A stretch of 64,000 bases of DNA from Peribacillus folii. Its GTDB lineage: Bacteria > Bacillota > Bacilli > Bacillales > DSM-1321. The DNA lies in NCBI RefSeq assembly GCF_030271255.1, contig NZ_JASJOM010000007.1, positions 124,001 to 188,000 on the forward strand, given 5' to 3'. The notes beneath the pieces were generated by a model. The model had not been told where the DNA came from. It was given only the letters and a program-made list of their open reading frames with translations, and ran no database searches. This document shows positions 24,491-36,004 of this stretch, piece by piece (position 1 is the stretch's first letter; each line of letters starts with the position of its first letter). A program made the position numbers and the translations under genes.

Positions 24491-24946
24491 TCATTTCTTT
24501 AATTTAACATCTATTTTGTACTGAGGAACCACACCCGTAATCAGATCTTCCAGTCGACGCTTTTCTTCTTTTCTTTCAGCATCGTTCCCGATATTCCCCT
24601 TATCATGGATCGTAACATGTATCGTATTACCGTTAATCCAGACCGCTCCCGCCTCGTAATCGGTTTCAGACTCAACGGCATCGCGAATGGCAGCAATCTC
24701 CTGTCCCATGGAAGGGGAATTGTTGGAAGTATGATCCGGTGTGTTGAGGACCTGGTCGGAAGGCCGTTCCGCCTCATTTTCCCACTCCTTATTGGACACA
24801 TGCTTTAATCCGTTGCCGACAAAGTCCTTGCCATCACGGCTTTGATCGCCATATTCCGAATCATTATTTATTGCATTATGATTTTGACCGCATGCTGTCA
24901 GGGCAGAAAGCACAAAAATCGCCAGTAATAATATTTTGAATTTCAT
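24491..24946 (-). CDS. YhcN/YlaJ-type sporulation lipoprotein
   Basis: A 151-residue lipoprotein: signal peptide MKFKILLLAIFVLSALTAC with lipobox Leu-Thr-Ala-Cys (Cys19). The mature part has a low-complexity polar region, then an alpha-beta domain (IAAIRDAVESETDYEAGAVW, GNTIHVTI) and a basic tail, as in the YhcN/YlaJ family linked to spores. ATG 24946 follows GGAGGG. It stands alone between tdk and prfA. Family assignment is by pattern, function is not known. Confidence 0.7.
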   Translation of the reverse strand: MKFKILLLAIFVLSALTACGQNHNAINNDSEYGDQSRDGKDFVGNGLKHVSNKEWENEAERPSDQVLNTPDHTSNNSPSMGQEIAAIRDAVESETDYEAGAVWINGNTIHVTIHDKGNIGNDAERKEEKRRLEDLITGVVPQYKIDVKLKK

Positions 24947-25093
24947 ATCTTTTCCCTCCATTTAGGTTGCTAACAAGATCATTTCCTCGTTAGCCTGCCC
25001 AATATGGAGCAGTAATTAATCTTTTATTCCCCTTCCATGTATTGGACCAACCAAATCATCGGTTCCTTTTAGTCGCTCACTTCCCATTCCAAT

Positions 25094-25127
25094 AAAAAAA
25101 GCCCTAAGATCTGATTGGATCTAGGGC
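25094..25127 (-). terminator. Terminator of tdk
   Basis: Stem GCCCTA-ATC/GAT-TAGGGC followed by TTTTTTT on the minus strand, 9 nt after the tdk stop. Confidence 0.85.
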
Positions 25128-25136
25128 ACGTACGAT

Positions 25137-25742
25137 TTAGATATGTTCTTTAATCTCAGCTTCCTGCTTCCCAGGAACTTCATGATGATGACGGCAACGG
25201 GGCTCGTATGATTCCGATGCACCGACAAGGATGACCGGCTCATCATAGGAGGCCGGTTTGCCATCAATCAAACGCTGCGTCCGGCTCGCAGGCGATCCGC
25301 ACACTTCACATACAGCCTGCAGCTTGGTCACTGATTCTGCTAACGATAATAGAACTGGCATGGGACCGAATGGTTCACCTCTGAAATCTTGATCGAGTCC
25401 AGCCATAATCACTCGATAACCGCTGTCCGCAAGATGCTGGGCAACCCCGATAATTTCATGATCAAAAAATTGAACTTCATCTATTGCAATGATATCCAGG
25501 GGCTTGTCCAAAAACTTAAAAATCTCCGTTGAATGGGCGATCGGCTTTGCCATCACAGAAGAGCCATTATGTGATACGACAGCCTCTTCCGCATAGCGAT
25601 TATCTATAGCTGGTTTAAAAACAGCGATTTGCTCTTTGGCAAATTGAGCACGGCTGACTCGTTTAATCAATTCCTCAGATTTACCTGAAAACATGCTTCC
25701 GCAAATAAGCTCGATCCAGCCTGTTTGTTTCATTACATACAT
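25137..25742 (-). CDS. tdk: Thymidine kinase
   Basis: Type II thymidine kinase that phosphorylates thymidine for salvage. P-loop [14 protein letters not shown], lasso/DNA motif IDEVQFFD, and zinc-binding Cys pairs in CEVCGSP and the later RCRHHHE. 201 residues, ending in [26 protein letters not shown] matches the B. subtilis start. Lies between rpmE and the lipoprotein gene. Confidence 0.97.
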   Translation of the reverse strand: MYVMKQTGWIELICGSMFSGKSEELIKRVSRAQFAKEQIAVFKPAIDNRYAEEAVVSHNGSSVMAKPIAHSTEIFKFLDKPLDIIAIDEVQFFDHEIIGVAQHLADSGYRVIMAGLDQDFRGEPFGPMPVLLSLAESVTKLQAVCEVCGSPASRTQRLIDGKPASYDEPVILVGASESYEPRCRHHHEVPGKQEAEIKEHI

Positions 25743-25833
25743 GGAAACAGCTACTCCCTTCCACCTGTCGATCCATTGGCCAAAATTGAAGCGGATCCGG
25801 TTTTATATAAATTGTTGCTTGTTTACAGAAAAG

Positions 25834-25868
25834 AAAAAACAGGCAAGAAAAATGCTTGCCTGTTTTTT
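25834..25868 (-). terminator. Terminator of rpmE (could act in both directions)
   Basis: Perfect stem AACAGGCAAG/CTTGCCTGTT with A- and T-runs on both sides, 13 nt after the rpmE stop. Confidence 0.9.
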
Positions 25869-25880
25869 AAAAAGTCCGGC

Positions 25881-26081
25881 TTATTTAATACCGTATTTTT
25901 TGTTGAAACGATCAACACGTCCGCCAGCTTCAGCGAATTTTTGACGACCAGTATAGAATGGGTGGCACTCTGAACAAGTCTCAACTTTGATCTCTTCTTT
26001 AACTGAACCAGTTTCAAAAGTGTTTCCGCAAGAGCAAGTCACTTTTGAAAGCTTGTAATTTGGATGAATTCCAGTTTTCAT
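25881..26081 (-). CDS. rpmE: Ribosomal protein bL31, zinc-binding form
   Basis: Large-subunit protein of 66 residues with the zinc ligands Cys16, Cys18, Cys36 and Cys39 (VTCSCGN and [12 protein letters not shown]). Ends [12 protein letters not shown] as expected. ATG 26081 follows AAGGAG; the longer upstream frame is spurious. In B. subtilis this zinc form is replaced by YtiA under zinc limitation. Sits between rho and tdk, as in B. subtilis. Confidence 0.98.
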   Translation of the reverse strand: MKTGIHPNYKLSKVTCSCGNTFETGSVKEEIKVETCSECHPFYTGRQKFAEAGGRVDRFNKKYGIK

Positions 26082-26231
26082 TCTTTTCAGCTCCTTCTGC
26101 CCTGAATCATTCGAAACAGAGTTATATACTTCAGGTGAGTGAATAAAAACCCTCACATTTATTGTAAAAACACATGAACCCATTATATCAACTTAAAACT
26201 AGTTGTGCAACAGTTTGTTTCTTTCTCTGTT

Positions 26232-27521
26232 TTAAGAGCGTTTCATGCTTGCCGGTCCCTTTTTCATTTCGGACATCTCATCATCCAATTTACTGAAAAA
26301 TTCTTCATTGCCTTTTGTCTGTTTTAGACGGCGCAGGAATTTCTCCGAGAAATCGGGTGAATCAGACATCGTCTTCCTGATCGCCCATAATTTATCGAGG
26401 CGGTCTTTCGGAATCAGCAGCTCTTCTTTACGCGTTCCAGAACGGCGGATATCGATTGCCGGGAAGATGCGTCTTTCGGCAAGTGCACGATCTAAATGCA
26501 GCTCCATGTTACCCGTGCCTTTGAATTCTTCATAAATGACATCGTCCATTCTTGAACCGGTATCGACCAATGCCGTGGCAAGAATCGTCAGGCTTCCGCC
26601 TTCCTCAATATTCCTCGCCGCACCGAAAAAGCGTTTGGGGCGATGGAAGGCAGCAGGGTCGATCCCCCCTGATAACGTACGTCCGCTCGGCGGGATGACA
26701 AGGTTATATGCACGTGCCAGACGGGTGATGCTGTCCATTAGGATGATGACATCCCGCTTATGCTCGACGAGGCGCATCGCCCGTTCCAACACCAATTCGG
26801 CAACCTTGATATGGTTTTCCGGGACTTCATCGAACGTTGAACTAACCACGTCACCAGCAACGGAACGCTCGATGTCTGTCACTTCCTCCGGGCGTTCATC
26901 GATCAAAAGGACAATCAATTCCGATTCAGGATGGTTCGTGGTTATCGCATTGGCGATTTCCTTGATGAGCATGGTTTTACCAGCTTTTGGCGGTGCAACG
27001 ATCAGACCCCGCTGGCCAAAACCAACCGGCGCCAGGACATCCATGATCCTAGTCGATAGATTCTTCGGCGTCGTCTCCAGCTTGATTTGCCTGTTTGGAT
27101 ACAGCGGCGTCAAACCAGGGAAATGAACGCGTTCTTTGGCTGACTCTGGGTTATCGCCGTTGACGGCCTCGACGTGGAGCAATCCATAATAGCGCTCATT
27201 TTCCTTCGGCGGCCTTACCTTACCGGAAACCTTATCCCCATTGCGTAAATCGAATCTGCGGATTTGGGAAGCGGAAATATAAATATCCTCCGAGCTTGGA
27301 GAATAATTGATTGGCCTCAAGAAACCGAATCCCTCTGAAGGAATGATCTCAAGAACGCCCTCCATGAACAGGAGACCATCCTGCTCGGCCTGCGCCTTCA
27401 GGATAGCGAAAATAAGTTCCTTTTTTGACAGTTTGCTGTAATACGAAACTTTATATTCACGGGCATGCTCATAGAGATCCTTAAGTTTCATGTTTTCTAA
27501 ATTAGAAATAGTTAAATTCAT
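26232..27521 (-). CDS. rho: Transcription termination factor Rho
   Basis: Hexameric RNA helicase that ends transcription. N-terminal helical domain ([13 protein letters not shown]), cold-shock-like RNA-binding domain ([16 protein letters not shown]), then RecA-type ATPase with Walker A in [13 protein letters not shown] and Walker B in [16 protein letters not shown]. 429 residues, very close to B. subtilis Rho (427). The start follows GTGGTG. It is monocistronic or joined to rpmE (150-nt gap). Confidence 0.98.
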   Translation of the reverse strand: MNLTISNLENMKLKDLYEHAREYKVSYYSKLSKKELIFAILKAQAEQDGLLFMEGVLEIIPSEGFGFLRPINYSPSSEDIYISASQIRRFDLRNGDKVSGKVRPPKENERYYGLLHVEAVNGDNPESAKERVHFPGLTPLYPNRQIKLETTPKNLSTRIMDVLAPVGFGQRGLIVAPPKAGKTMLIKEIANAITTNHPESELIVLLIDERPEEVTDIERSVAGDVVSSTFDEVPENHIKVAELVLERAMRLVEHKRDVIILMDSITRLARAYNLVIPPSGRTLSGGIDPAAFHRPKRFFGAARNIEEGGSLTILATALVDTGSRMDDVIYEEFKGTGNMELHLDRALAERRIFPAIDIRRSGTRKEELLIPKDRLDKLWAIRKTMSDSPDFSEKFLRRLKQTKGNEEFFSKLDDEMSEMKKGPASMKRS

Positions 27522-27792
27522 TATGACACCACACTTTTATTAATTAAACGTTTTCACCCATACAAAAAAAGAAATGGCTTGTTAGATGGAAGAAAAACCG
27601 CAATCCATGTACCCGACCAGAGTTTTCTTAGAAAGGATGATACATTTTTACATGTAAAGAAGAATATTATTTGAAGGCTGCTTGAAGTTTGGAGTGAAAG
27701 GGCAGATTTTATATATAATGAATCATTAATAGTAGACCAAGCTTTATTTTACTTTTTTTATTTTAATTATTCAACTTAAATTTTTTAAAGAT

Positions 27793-27820
27793 AAAGCGAG
27801 CGATGAAACCGCTCGCTTTT
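27793..27820 (-). terminator. Terminator of glpX
   Basis: Stem AAAGCGAGCG/CGCTCGCTTT with a 7-nt loop; the T-run on the minus strand is short. The rest of the gap 27522-27845 is AT-rich and must contain the rho promoter, which I could not place. Confidence 0.65.
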
Positions 27821-27845
27821 CACTGTGGTTTTCCCCGAAACCTCT

Positions 27846-28808
27846 TCAGTCAATCAAGCCATTCGGTTTGATTTTTAGACTATGGCGTCCGTCAATGAAA
27901 CGGACGGTTCCAGATTTGGCACGCATGACCACGGATTGCGTCTCACCATAATGTCCTTTGAATTGAACACCACGCAAAAGTTCACCATCCGTCACACCCG
28001 TTGCAGCAAAAATGGCGTCATCTCCGCGAACAAGGTCCTCCATTCTCAGGACCCGTCCTAGATCAAGGCCCATTTTCCCGCAGCGTTCGACTTCTTCATC
28101 ACTTTGCGGAAGAAGCTTTCCTTGTATTTCCCCGCCGAGGCATTTCAAAGCAACGGCTGCAATGACACCCTCCGGTGCTCCGCCTGATCCGAATAAGATA
28201 TCAACACCAGTGGAATCGAAGGCCGTATTGATGGCACCAGCTACATCTCCATCATTGATCAGCTTGATCCGCGCTCCAGCTTCACGAAGCTCGTGAATGA
28301 TCTTCGAATGACGATCGCGATTCAATACTGTTGCCACGACATCCTGGATATCTTTATTCTTTGCCTTGGCCACGGCCTTTAGGTTGTCCAATACAGAAGC
28401 ATTGATATCAATCTGGCCAACCGCCTCTGGACCAACGGCTATTTTATCCATATACATATCAGGAGCGTGAAGCAAATTCCCCTTGTCTGCTATTGCCAAT
28501 ACGGCTAATGCATTCCAGCCTCCTGATGCTACGATATTCGTGCCTTCCAAAGGATCGACCGCAACGTCGACTAGCGGCCCGAGGCCGGTACCAAGCTTTT
28601 CGCCAATATAAAGCATTGGCGCCTCGTCCATTTCCCCTTCACCGATTACAACCGTACCTTGCATGGGAATCGTATTGAAAACATCGCGCATGGCACTCGT
28701 TGCAGCATCATCCGCTTCATCTTTCTTTCCTCTTCCCATCCAACGTGCAGAATTCAAGGCCGCCGCTTCCGTTACGCGAACAAGCTCCATCGATAAACTT
28801 CTCTCCAT
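27846..28808 (-). CDS. glpX: Fructose-1,6-bisphosphatase class II (GlpX)
   Basis: Gluconeogenic phosphatase converting fructose 1,6-bisphosphate to fructose 6-phosphate. The metal-binding motifs [15 protein letters not shown] and VDPLEGTN, plus [14 protein letters not shown], are typical of GlpX. 320 residues. ATG 28808 follows GAGGGGG. It has its own promoter overlapped by a perfect palindrome (28862-28880). The neighbours tal and fbaA belong to the same part of metabolism. Confidence 0.96.
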   Translation of the reverse strand: MERSLSMELVRVTEAAALNSARWMGRGKKDEADDAATSAMRDVFNTIPMQGTVVIGEGEMDEAPMLYIGEKLGTGLGPLVDVAVDPLEGTNIVASGGWNALAVLAIADKGNLLHAPDMYMDKIAVGPEAVGQIDINASVLDNLKAVAKAKNKDIQDVVATVLNRDRHSKIIHELREAGARIKLINDGDVAGAINTAFDSTGVDILFGSGGAPEGVIAAVALKCLGGEIQGKLLPQSDEEVERCGKMGLDLGRVLRMEDLVRGDDAIFAATGVTDGELLRGVQFKGHYGETQSVVMRAKSGTVRFIDGRHSLKIKPNGLID

Positions 28809-28861
28809 TTTCCGCTCCCCCTCATGTACACTAGCATGATTTATTTATATATTAGTATAAC

Positions 28862-28880
28862 ACATTATATCATATAATGT
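28862..28880. promoter_or_regulatory. 19-bp perfect palindrome over the glpX promoter
   Basis: ACATTATAT-C-ATATAATGT. On the minus strand it contains TGATATAAT, an extended -10 box (TATAAT at 28869-28864). There is no good -35. A palindrome on the -10 suggests a repressor operator. Confidence 0.6.
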
Positions 28881-28907
28881 AACACAGTGAGGCAACAAGA
28901 AAAGGGA

Positions 28908-30191
28908 TCAGCTTTTAAGCTGCTCCACTTCTTCTTGTGTCATTTCTTCACGCCAGATCGTTGCACCTAATCCGGCAAGCTTCTCCACTAGGTTGCTATA
29001 GCCTCTGTCTATATGTTCCAGTCCTGTCACCTCGGTGATCCCTTCAGCCATCAAGCCGGCAATTACCAGAGCGGCTCCGGCGCGTAAATCACTCGCCTTC
29101 ACTTTCGCACCATGAAGCTGGACAGGACCATCGATGATGGCTGTTCGGCCCTCGACCTTGATCTTTGCATTCATGCGGCGCAATTCATCTATATGCTTGA
29201 AGCGGGCCCCATATATCGTATCGGTCACCATGCTGGAGCCGCTCGCCTTTGTCAAAAGGGACGTGAACGGCTGCTGTAGATCCGTGGGAAATCCAGGATA
29301 CACAAGCGTCTTGATATCAACCGATTTATATTTTTCACCAGGCGAGACGAATATCTGGTCATCGCCGGCTTCAATATTTATGCCCATCTCCCTCATTTTG
29401 GCTGTCAATGACTCCAAATGCTGGGGAATGACATTATCGATTAAGATTCCTTCACCGACTGCAGCGGCCAAGATCATGAAGGTGCCCGCTTCAATCCGGT
29501 CCGGTATGATGGTATGCCTGCAGCCATGTAAGCTATCGACACCGTCAATGCGGATGATATCCGTTCCGGCACCTTTGATTTTCGCACCCATATTGGTTAA
29601 AAGGGTGACGACATCAATGATTTCCGGTTCTTTCGCAGCATTCTCGATCACTGTACGGCCTTTGGCCAATACGGCCGCAAGCATGATATTGATGGTGGCA
29701 CCGACACTGACGACATCTAAATAGATGCGCGCTCCCCGCAGTTCGTCAGCTCTAAGGTAAATGGCTCCCTGTTCATTCGTCACTTGTGCACCAAGTGCTT
29801 CAAAACCTTTGATGTGCTGATCGATTGGGCGAGGTCCCAGATGGCAGCCTCCTGGCAAGCCGATCACAGCCTTCTTGAATTTACCGAGCATTGCCCCCAT
29901 TAAATAATAGGAGGCACGCAGCTTCTTCACTCTTCCATTGGGAAGAGGCATCGAAATCATCCTGCTCGGATCCACGGTCATTTCCCCATCTTCAAAGGAA
30001 ACCTCGCCGCCAATTTCTTCCATTAACTTTTTGAGCATCTGTACATCCGATATATCAGGCAAGCCTTCAATCGTTACAGGAGAGTCCGCTAAAATCGTTG
30101 CAGGAATGAGGGCGACCGCACTATTTTTTGCTCCGCTGACACGAATGCTCCCCTTTAAAGGGTAACCACCGGCAATTTTAAGTTTTTCCAT
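28908..30191 (-). CDS. murA: UDP-N-acetylglucosamine 1-carboxyvinyltransferase
   Basis: First committed step of peptidoglycan synthesis: adds enolpyruvyl from PEP to UDP-GlcNAc; the fosfomycin target. The catalytic Cys116 is in [11 protein letters not shown]. 427 residues. In this position B. subtilis has the second paralogue (murAB/murZ), so the genome likely has another copy beyond this window. Start follows AAGGGAG. Gap of 208 nt to tal upstream. Confidence 0.96.
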   Translation of the reverse strand: MEKLKIAGGYPLKGSIRVSGAKNSAVALIPATILADSPVTIEGLPDISDVQMLKKLMEEIGGEVSFEDGEMTVDPSRMISMPLPNGRVKKLRASYYLMGAMLGKFKKAVIGLPGGCHLGPRPIDQHIKGFEALGAQVTNEQGAIYLRADELRGARIYLDVVSVGATINIMLAAVLAKGRTVIENAAKEPEIIDVVTLLTNMGAKIKGAGTDIIRIDGVDSLHGCRHTIIPDRIEAGTFMILAAAVGEGILIDNVIPQHLESLTAKMREMGINIEAGDDQIFVSPGEKYKSVDIKTLVYPGFPTDLQQPFTSLLTKASGSSMVTDTIYGARFKHIDELRRMNAKIKVEGRTAIIDGPVQLHGAKVKASDLRAGAALVIAGLMAEGITEVTGLEHIDRGYSNLVEKLAGLGATIWREEMTQEEVEQLKS

Positions 30192-30399
30192 AATAAACTC
30201 CCTTCCACGCTAAGCACTTAGAAGCCACTTTTAAAAAGTAATATTTTTCCACACAAAAATTGCATAATCCGACAACATTCACTATCTAGGTTTTAGTTTA
30301 CACAAAAGTAGAAAAATCATGTAAAAAAAATAAAAAAATTTCTAATTTATGTTATTTTCCATTCACTGCTGCAATCTATAGCGACTTAGCGGTAAGGCA

Positions 30400-31050
30400 T
30401 TATGCTTCTGTACGGGAATTCCAATCCTTCAAGAACGCTTCAATTCCTTTGTCAGTCAACGGATGGTGGAATAATTGCATTAATACTTTATAAGGAATTG
30501 TTGCAATATGGGCACCTTTAAGAGCAGCATCCGTAATATGCATCGGATGGCGAATTGATGCGGCAATGATTTCCGCCTTGATATCATGGATCGCAAAGAT
30601 GTCTGCAATGTCGGAAATCAAATGCAGGCCATTTTGACCGATATCATCCAAACGTCCTAGAAATGGCGATACATAAGTCGCGCCTGCCCTAGCAGCCAAT
30701 AAGGCTTGGTTTGCACTGAAAATGAGGGTAACATTTGTTTTGACCCCTTGCTTTGTCAGTGCGGCAACAGCCTTCAAGCCATCTGGAGTCATAGGCACCT
30801 TGATCGTGATATTAGGAGCAATTGCAACAAGTTCCTTCGCTTCAGCCATCATTCCTTCAAAATCAAGCGAAATGACTTCCGCAGAAACTGAATCCTTGAC
30901 AAGGCTAGTAATCTCCTTCAAACGATCATGGAAGGAAACGCCCTTTTCTCTTGCCACAAGGGACGGATTGGTCGTAACTCCTGCTAAGACGCCAAGTTCA
31001 TGCGCTTGTTTGATTTCATCCATATTTGCTGTATCTATAAAGAATTTCAT
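30400..31050 (-). CDS. tal: Small transaldolase / fructose-6-phosphate aldolase family
   Basis: Class I aldolase of the short (TalC/FSA) subfamily, 216 residues. The Schiff-base lysine is Lys84 in [20 protein letters not shown] and [19 protein letters not shown] are family motifs. In B. subtilis the orthologue YwjH acts as a transaldolase. ATG 31050 follows GGAGGG. It lies downstream of fbaA after a terminator. Confidence 0.93.
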   Translation of the reverse strand: MKFFIDTANMDEIKQAHELGVLAGVTTNPSLVAREKGVSFHDRLKEITSLVKDSVSAEVISLDFEGMMAEAKELVAIAPNITIKVPMTPDGLKAVAALTKQGVKTNVTLIFSANQALLAARAGATYVSPFLGRLDDIGQNGLHLISDIADIFAIHDIKAEIIAASIRHPMHITDAALKGAHIATIPYKVLMQLFHHPLTDKGIEAFLKDWNSRTEA

Positions 31051-31150
31051 AATATACCCTCCGTATGTAATCATTTTACTTTCTCTAATTCCCCTTGAAT
31101 TCTAATTGTTCAAAAAATAGAATCCATAATTACCTTGAATCTAAAAGAAA

Positions 31151-31177
31151 CCATTGGGGGAAAGTTCCCGCCAATGG
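31151..31177 (-). terminator. Terminator of fbaA
   Basis: Stem CCATTGG(C)GGG/CCC(C)CAATGG, followed on the minus strand by TTTCTTTT; 60 nt after the fbaA stop. Confidence 0.75.
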
Positions 31178-31236
31178 ATTTATTGCCAGCAGCATCCTGC
31201 ATATAAGGATCTTGACCCATATGTCGGATTTGATGT

Positions 31237-32094
31237 TTATGCTTTTCCGTTTGAACCGAATTCACGGATTTTTCCTATGACCGTTTCCTTGATCGCTTCA
31301 CGGCCAGGAACCATGAATTTACGTGGATCGTAAACTTCGGAATCATTGTTCAGGACCTCACGTACAGCTTTCGTGAATACAATTTGGTTTTCGGTATTCA
31401 CATTGATTTTGGATGTTCCAAGTGAAATCGCCTTTTGGATATCTTTCGTCGGAATGCCTGTCCCACCATGAAGAACAAGTGGTTTTTGCGTTAAATCACG
31501 TACCTCTTCCATTTCTTTATAACCAAGGTTCGGCTCACCTTTGTATGGTCCGTGAACAGATCCCAATGCTGGTGCGAAGCAATCAACATTCGTTTCTTTG
31601 ACTAATTGTTCACATTCTTGAGGGTCTGCGTATACGACGCCATCGGCGATTATGTCATCTTCCTGACCACCAACCGTACCCACTTCAGCTTCAACGGACA
31701 CATTACGGGCATGGGCGAATTCAACGACCTTCTTCGTCGTTTCGATATTTTCCTCGATCGGATGATGTGAGGCATCGATCATGACGGAAGTGAATCCAGC
31801 TTCGATCGCTTCTTTACATTTGTCATAACTTGAACCATGGTCAAGGTGAATGGCCACAGGAACTGTAATTTTCATATCTTCCAATAATCCTTGCACCATC
31901 ATGACAGTCGTTTTGAAACCGCCCATATGACGGGCAGCACCTTCAGAAACACCAAGGATGACCGGAGATTTTTCTTGTTCCGCAGCAGCTAGAATAGCTT
32001 GAGTCCACTCTAGGTTATTGATGTTGAATTGACCTACTGCATACTTTTCTTCAAGAGCTTTATTGAGCATATCTTTCATAGAAACTAAAGGCAT
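31237..32094 (-). CDS. fbaA: Fructose-bisphosphate aldolase class II
   Basis: Zinc-dependent aldolase of glycolysis and gluconeogenesis. Zinc-ligand motifs: [38 protein letters not shown] and [10 protein letters not shown]. 285 residues, as in B. subtilis. ATG follows AGGAGG. Own promoter at 32185-32213, upstream neighbour spo0F closed by a terminator. Confidence 0.98.
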   Translation of the reverse strand: MPLVSMKDMLNKALEEKYAVGQFNINNLEWTQAILAAAEQEKSPVILGVSEGAARHMGGFKTTVMMVQGLLEDMKITVPVAIHLDHGSSYDKCKEAIEAGFTSVMIDASHHPIEENIETTKKVVEFAHARNVSVEAEVGTVGGQEDDIIADGVVYADPQECEQLVKETNVDCFAPALGSVHGPYKGEPNLGYKEMEEVRDLTQKPLVLHGGTGIPTKDIQKAISLGTSKINVNTENQIVFTKAVREVLNNDSEVYDPRKFMVPGREAIKETVIGKIREFGSNGKA

Positions 32095-32184
32095 TTGATT
32101 TCCTCCTACTGGTGGGTGTAATGATCTTAAAGTTATTTCTTTCTAGATATTCCCTAAAATCGAAGTAGCATACGCATATCGATC

Positions 32185-32213
32185 AGAATATCTTTCCTCT
32201 TGTAGCATATCAA
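32185..32213 (-). promoter_or_regulatory. SigA promoter of fbaA
   Basis: Minus-strand TTGATA, 17 nt, TATTCT, about 85 nt upstream of fbaA and downstream of the spo0F terminator. Confidence 0.6.
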
Positions 32214-32267
32214 TACATCAAAAAAACAGCAACAAATACACTATCCGTGGCCTTAAAATTTATTCCG

Positions 32268-32304
32268 AAAAAACGCGGCACATCTTGAAAAAGATAGCCG
32301 CGGC
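32268..32304 (-). terminator. Terminator of spo0F
   Basis: Long stem starting CGCGGC(T)ATCTT/AAGAT(GT)GCCGCG with loop TTTC, followed by TTTTTTC on the minus strand. Confidence 0.9.
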
Positions 32305-32339
32305 AATTTATGGCCAAGGGTGTTAACCGTTCAAGGCCA

Positions 32340-32711
32340 TCAGCTTGACTGAATCGGTAAGTATTCCCGAACTGCTTTTCTAATATCATCGATATCGAAA
32401 GGCTTCGCAAAATGGGTCATTGCCCCTAAATCTTTTGCTTCCTGAATCATATCAAGTTCACCATAAGCGGTCATGATTATGACACGGATATCGGGATCGA
32501 CGACTTTCATCCGTTTCAGGATTTCTATGCCATCCATTCCAGGAATCTTCATGTCGAGCAATACAAGATCCGGCGAATGATTATTCAAGACCTCCAGGGC
32601 TTGAATTCCATTTGCGGCTTGGAACGTTTCATACCCTTCTTTATGTAAAACCTCGTTTAATAAAATACGGATGCCGAATTGATCATCAACTATCAATATC
32701 TTCCCTGACAT
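32340..32711 (-). CDS. spo0F: Sporulation phosphorelay response regulator Spo0F
   Basis: Single-domain receiver that takes phosphate from the sporulation kinases and passes it to Spo0B. The acidic pocket is Asp9-Asp10, the phosphorylated Asp is Asp53 in [14 protein letters not shown], and Thr/Lys switch residues are in IMTAYGE and HFAKPFD. 123 residues and no output domain. Start follows GGAGAGGTGATAAA. Probably SigH- and Spo0A-dependent as in B. subtilis. Confidence 0.98.
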   Translation of the reverse strand: MSGKILIVDDQFGIRILLNEVLHKEGYETFQAANGIQALEVLNNHSPDLVLLDMKIPGMDGIEILKRMKVVDPDIRVIIMTAYGELDMIQEAKDLGAMTHFAKPFDIDDIRKAVREYLPIQSS

Positions 32712-32789
32712 TTTATCACCTCTCCTATTTCCGTCTTATAAAAATATCAGCCTAACTGCTATATTACCCATACATGTATTTACTTTCAC

Positions 32790-32820
32790 ATTTTCATAAA
32801 CTTGAATTCTTTGTTCCTAT
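32790..32820 (-). promoter_or_regulatory. Candidate SigH promoter of spo0F
   Basis: Minus-strand ATAGGAACA, 13 nt, TATGAAAAT compares with SigH RnAGGAWWW and RnnGAATWW, with mismatches in the -10. It lies ~80 nt upstream of spo0F, where B. subtilis has a SigH promoter. Confidence 0.35.
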
Positions 32821-32991
32821 TCGATAATTGTAACAAAATTCCTGCCACATGGCTAAAAGGAATTTATATTTTTTTGGTTTTTTTGACCGATTTAGTAAAA
32901 TGAACCAGTATCATCAAAAAAACCGAAGTCTGTCAATGCAGCGGAAAGTCCTTTATAATAATAGGACTAATTTCAAAAGGGGACCCTGATC

Positions 32992-33525
32992 ATGTTAAAA
33001 ATTTTTTCGACACAGATAAGCGGAATTTTCAAGAAAATGATGGACAATGAAGCCTTTGAAATGGAGGATGCCGGGCGCCTTTTGGCTCAGGCCGCGGTTG
33101 GGGATGGCGCGATTTTCATCCATGGTTTTGGTGAAATGCAAGGTGTCACGGCCGAGGCGCTGGAAGGGGCCGAGCCCTTTCCGAAAGCTAAAAGATATGA
33201 ACACGGTGAAACTATTTCAAGAGAAGATCGATTCCTTATTTTCAGCCGGAATTCCAATGATGGCGAAGCCGTGAAGCTTGCCAAAGCACTTCAGGAAAAA
33301 GATATACCCTTTGTGGCGGTTTCCACCTCCGCAGCAGCCAACGAGAATTCCCTCATCGAACTCGCTGACGTACATATCGACCTACGCATCCACCGGGGAT
33401 TGATTCCCGATGAAACAGGAAACCGATTTGGCTACCCTACCCTCATTGCCGCCCTTTTTGCCTATTATGGAATTAAATTCACTCTCGAGGAAATTATACA
33501 AGAATATCAAAATGAAGAAGCTTAA
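32992..33525 (+). CDS. ywjG: DUF2529 family protein (YwjG), SIS-like
   Basis: A 177-residue conserved protein divergent from spo0F, as in B. subtilis. It looks like a sugar-isomerase (SIS) fold: GDGAIFIHGFGEMQGVTAEA near the start, then FLIFSRNSNDGEAVKLAKALQEKDIPFVAVS, resembling the SIS sugar-phosphate loop. Its substrate is unknown. ATG 32992 follows AAGGGG. A TATAAT at 32954-32959 is a possible -10. A terminator follows the gene. Confidence 0.85.
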   Translation: MLKIFSTQISGIFKKMMDNEAFEMEDAGRLLAQAAVGDGAIFIHGFGEMQGVTAEALEGAEPFPKAKRYEHGETISREDRFLIFSRNSNDGEAVKLAKALQEKDIPFVAVSTSAAANENSLIELADVHIDLRIHRGLIPDETGNRFGYPTLIAALFAYYGIKFTLEEIIQEYQNEEA

Positions 33526-33534
33526 CACAAAAAG

Positions 33535-33568
33535 GTATCGGAATGACATTATCCCGATACTTTTTTTT
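33535..33568 (+). terminator. Terminator of ywjG
   Basis: Perfect 7-bp stem GTATCGG/CCGATAC followed by TTTTTTTT. Confidence 0.85.
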
Positions 33569-33587
33569 GAAGCAATTTCGTTAATTT

Positions 33588-33890
33588 GCTTTTACTCACG
33601 AGAGTTTGGGCTCTGCACCGATTGAAGAAGGCGATTCCTCTTATAAATTGAGCTTTTCACACGCAATGGCGGCCGGTTCTCACCGATTTCTTGCTTTACT
33701 CGCAAATTTCATGCTTTTACTCGCGAGTTTAACTTTTGCCTCAAATTCCAGGCCGATTCTCGTATGATGTGCGCTTTTCACACGCCATTGGCGGCCATTT
33801 ATCGTCTATTTCTTGCTTTACTCGCGAATTTTGCCGCTTTACTCGCGAATTTCATGCTTTTACTCTCGGGTTCGGGCATCGCACCGATCC
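33588..33890. repeat. Intergenic cluster of GCTTT(T)ACTCGCGA repeats
   Basis: Six versions of GCTTT(T)ACTCNCGA begin at 33588, 33693, 33713, 33815, 33836 and 33856; neighbours are 20-21 bp apart. GCTTTTCACACGC..GGCGGCC occurs at 33652 and 33773, so two ~121-bp degenerate units are in tandem. GCACCGAT occurs at both ends (about 33614 and 33881). The cluster fills most of the gap between the ywjG and pyrG terminators and has no credible coding frame. Confidence 0.85.
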
Positions 33891-33937
33891 ATACCGCCTA
33901 CCGTCAGCTAGTATCCCATTCACATTAATACCTAACA

Positions 33938-33979
33938 AAAAAAAGCAGGCAAACTCAATGATTTATCGAGTTTGCCTGC
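33938..33979 (-). terminator. Terminator of pyrG
   Basis: Perfect 12-bp stem GCAGGCAAACTC/GAGTTTGCCTGC followed by TTTTTTTT on the minus strand, 20 nt after the stop. Confidence 0.92.
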
Positions 33980-33998
33980 GGTCTGATACAGCCGTTTA

Positions 33999-35723
<1,725 letters not shown>

Positions 35724-35886
35724 TTAAAGGTCATTAGTGAGAGTCATGCTCGATGCATGAACAAGGTTAAACTTCCGCAAATGACAGTAAAACATAAATA
35801 TGTTCTCCATAGTTTTTACAATTCTACGGGAAATCATTTTTAAAAAATAAAAAAATGATGTCATTTATACATTCCATCATTAAAAA

Positions 35887-35921
35887 CAAAAACGCTCCGC
35901 TTACAAAAAAGTAAGGGAGCG
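35887..35921 (-). terminator. Terminator of rpoE
   Basis: Stem CGCTCC-CTTAC/GTAAG-GGAGCG with loop TTTTTT, then TTTTTGTTTTT on the minus strand. Confidence 0.88.
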
Positions 35922-36004
35922 ATATAATTTAATCAATGTGTCCTTTTTTAAGGAGCCCAAAAATGATTCTACAAATTTCGCCTTAAAAAGTCAAGGGCGA
36001 TTAT

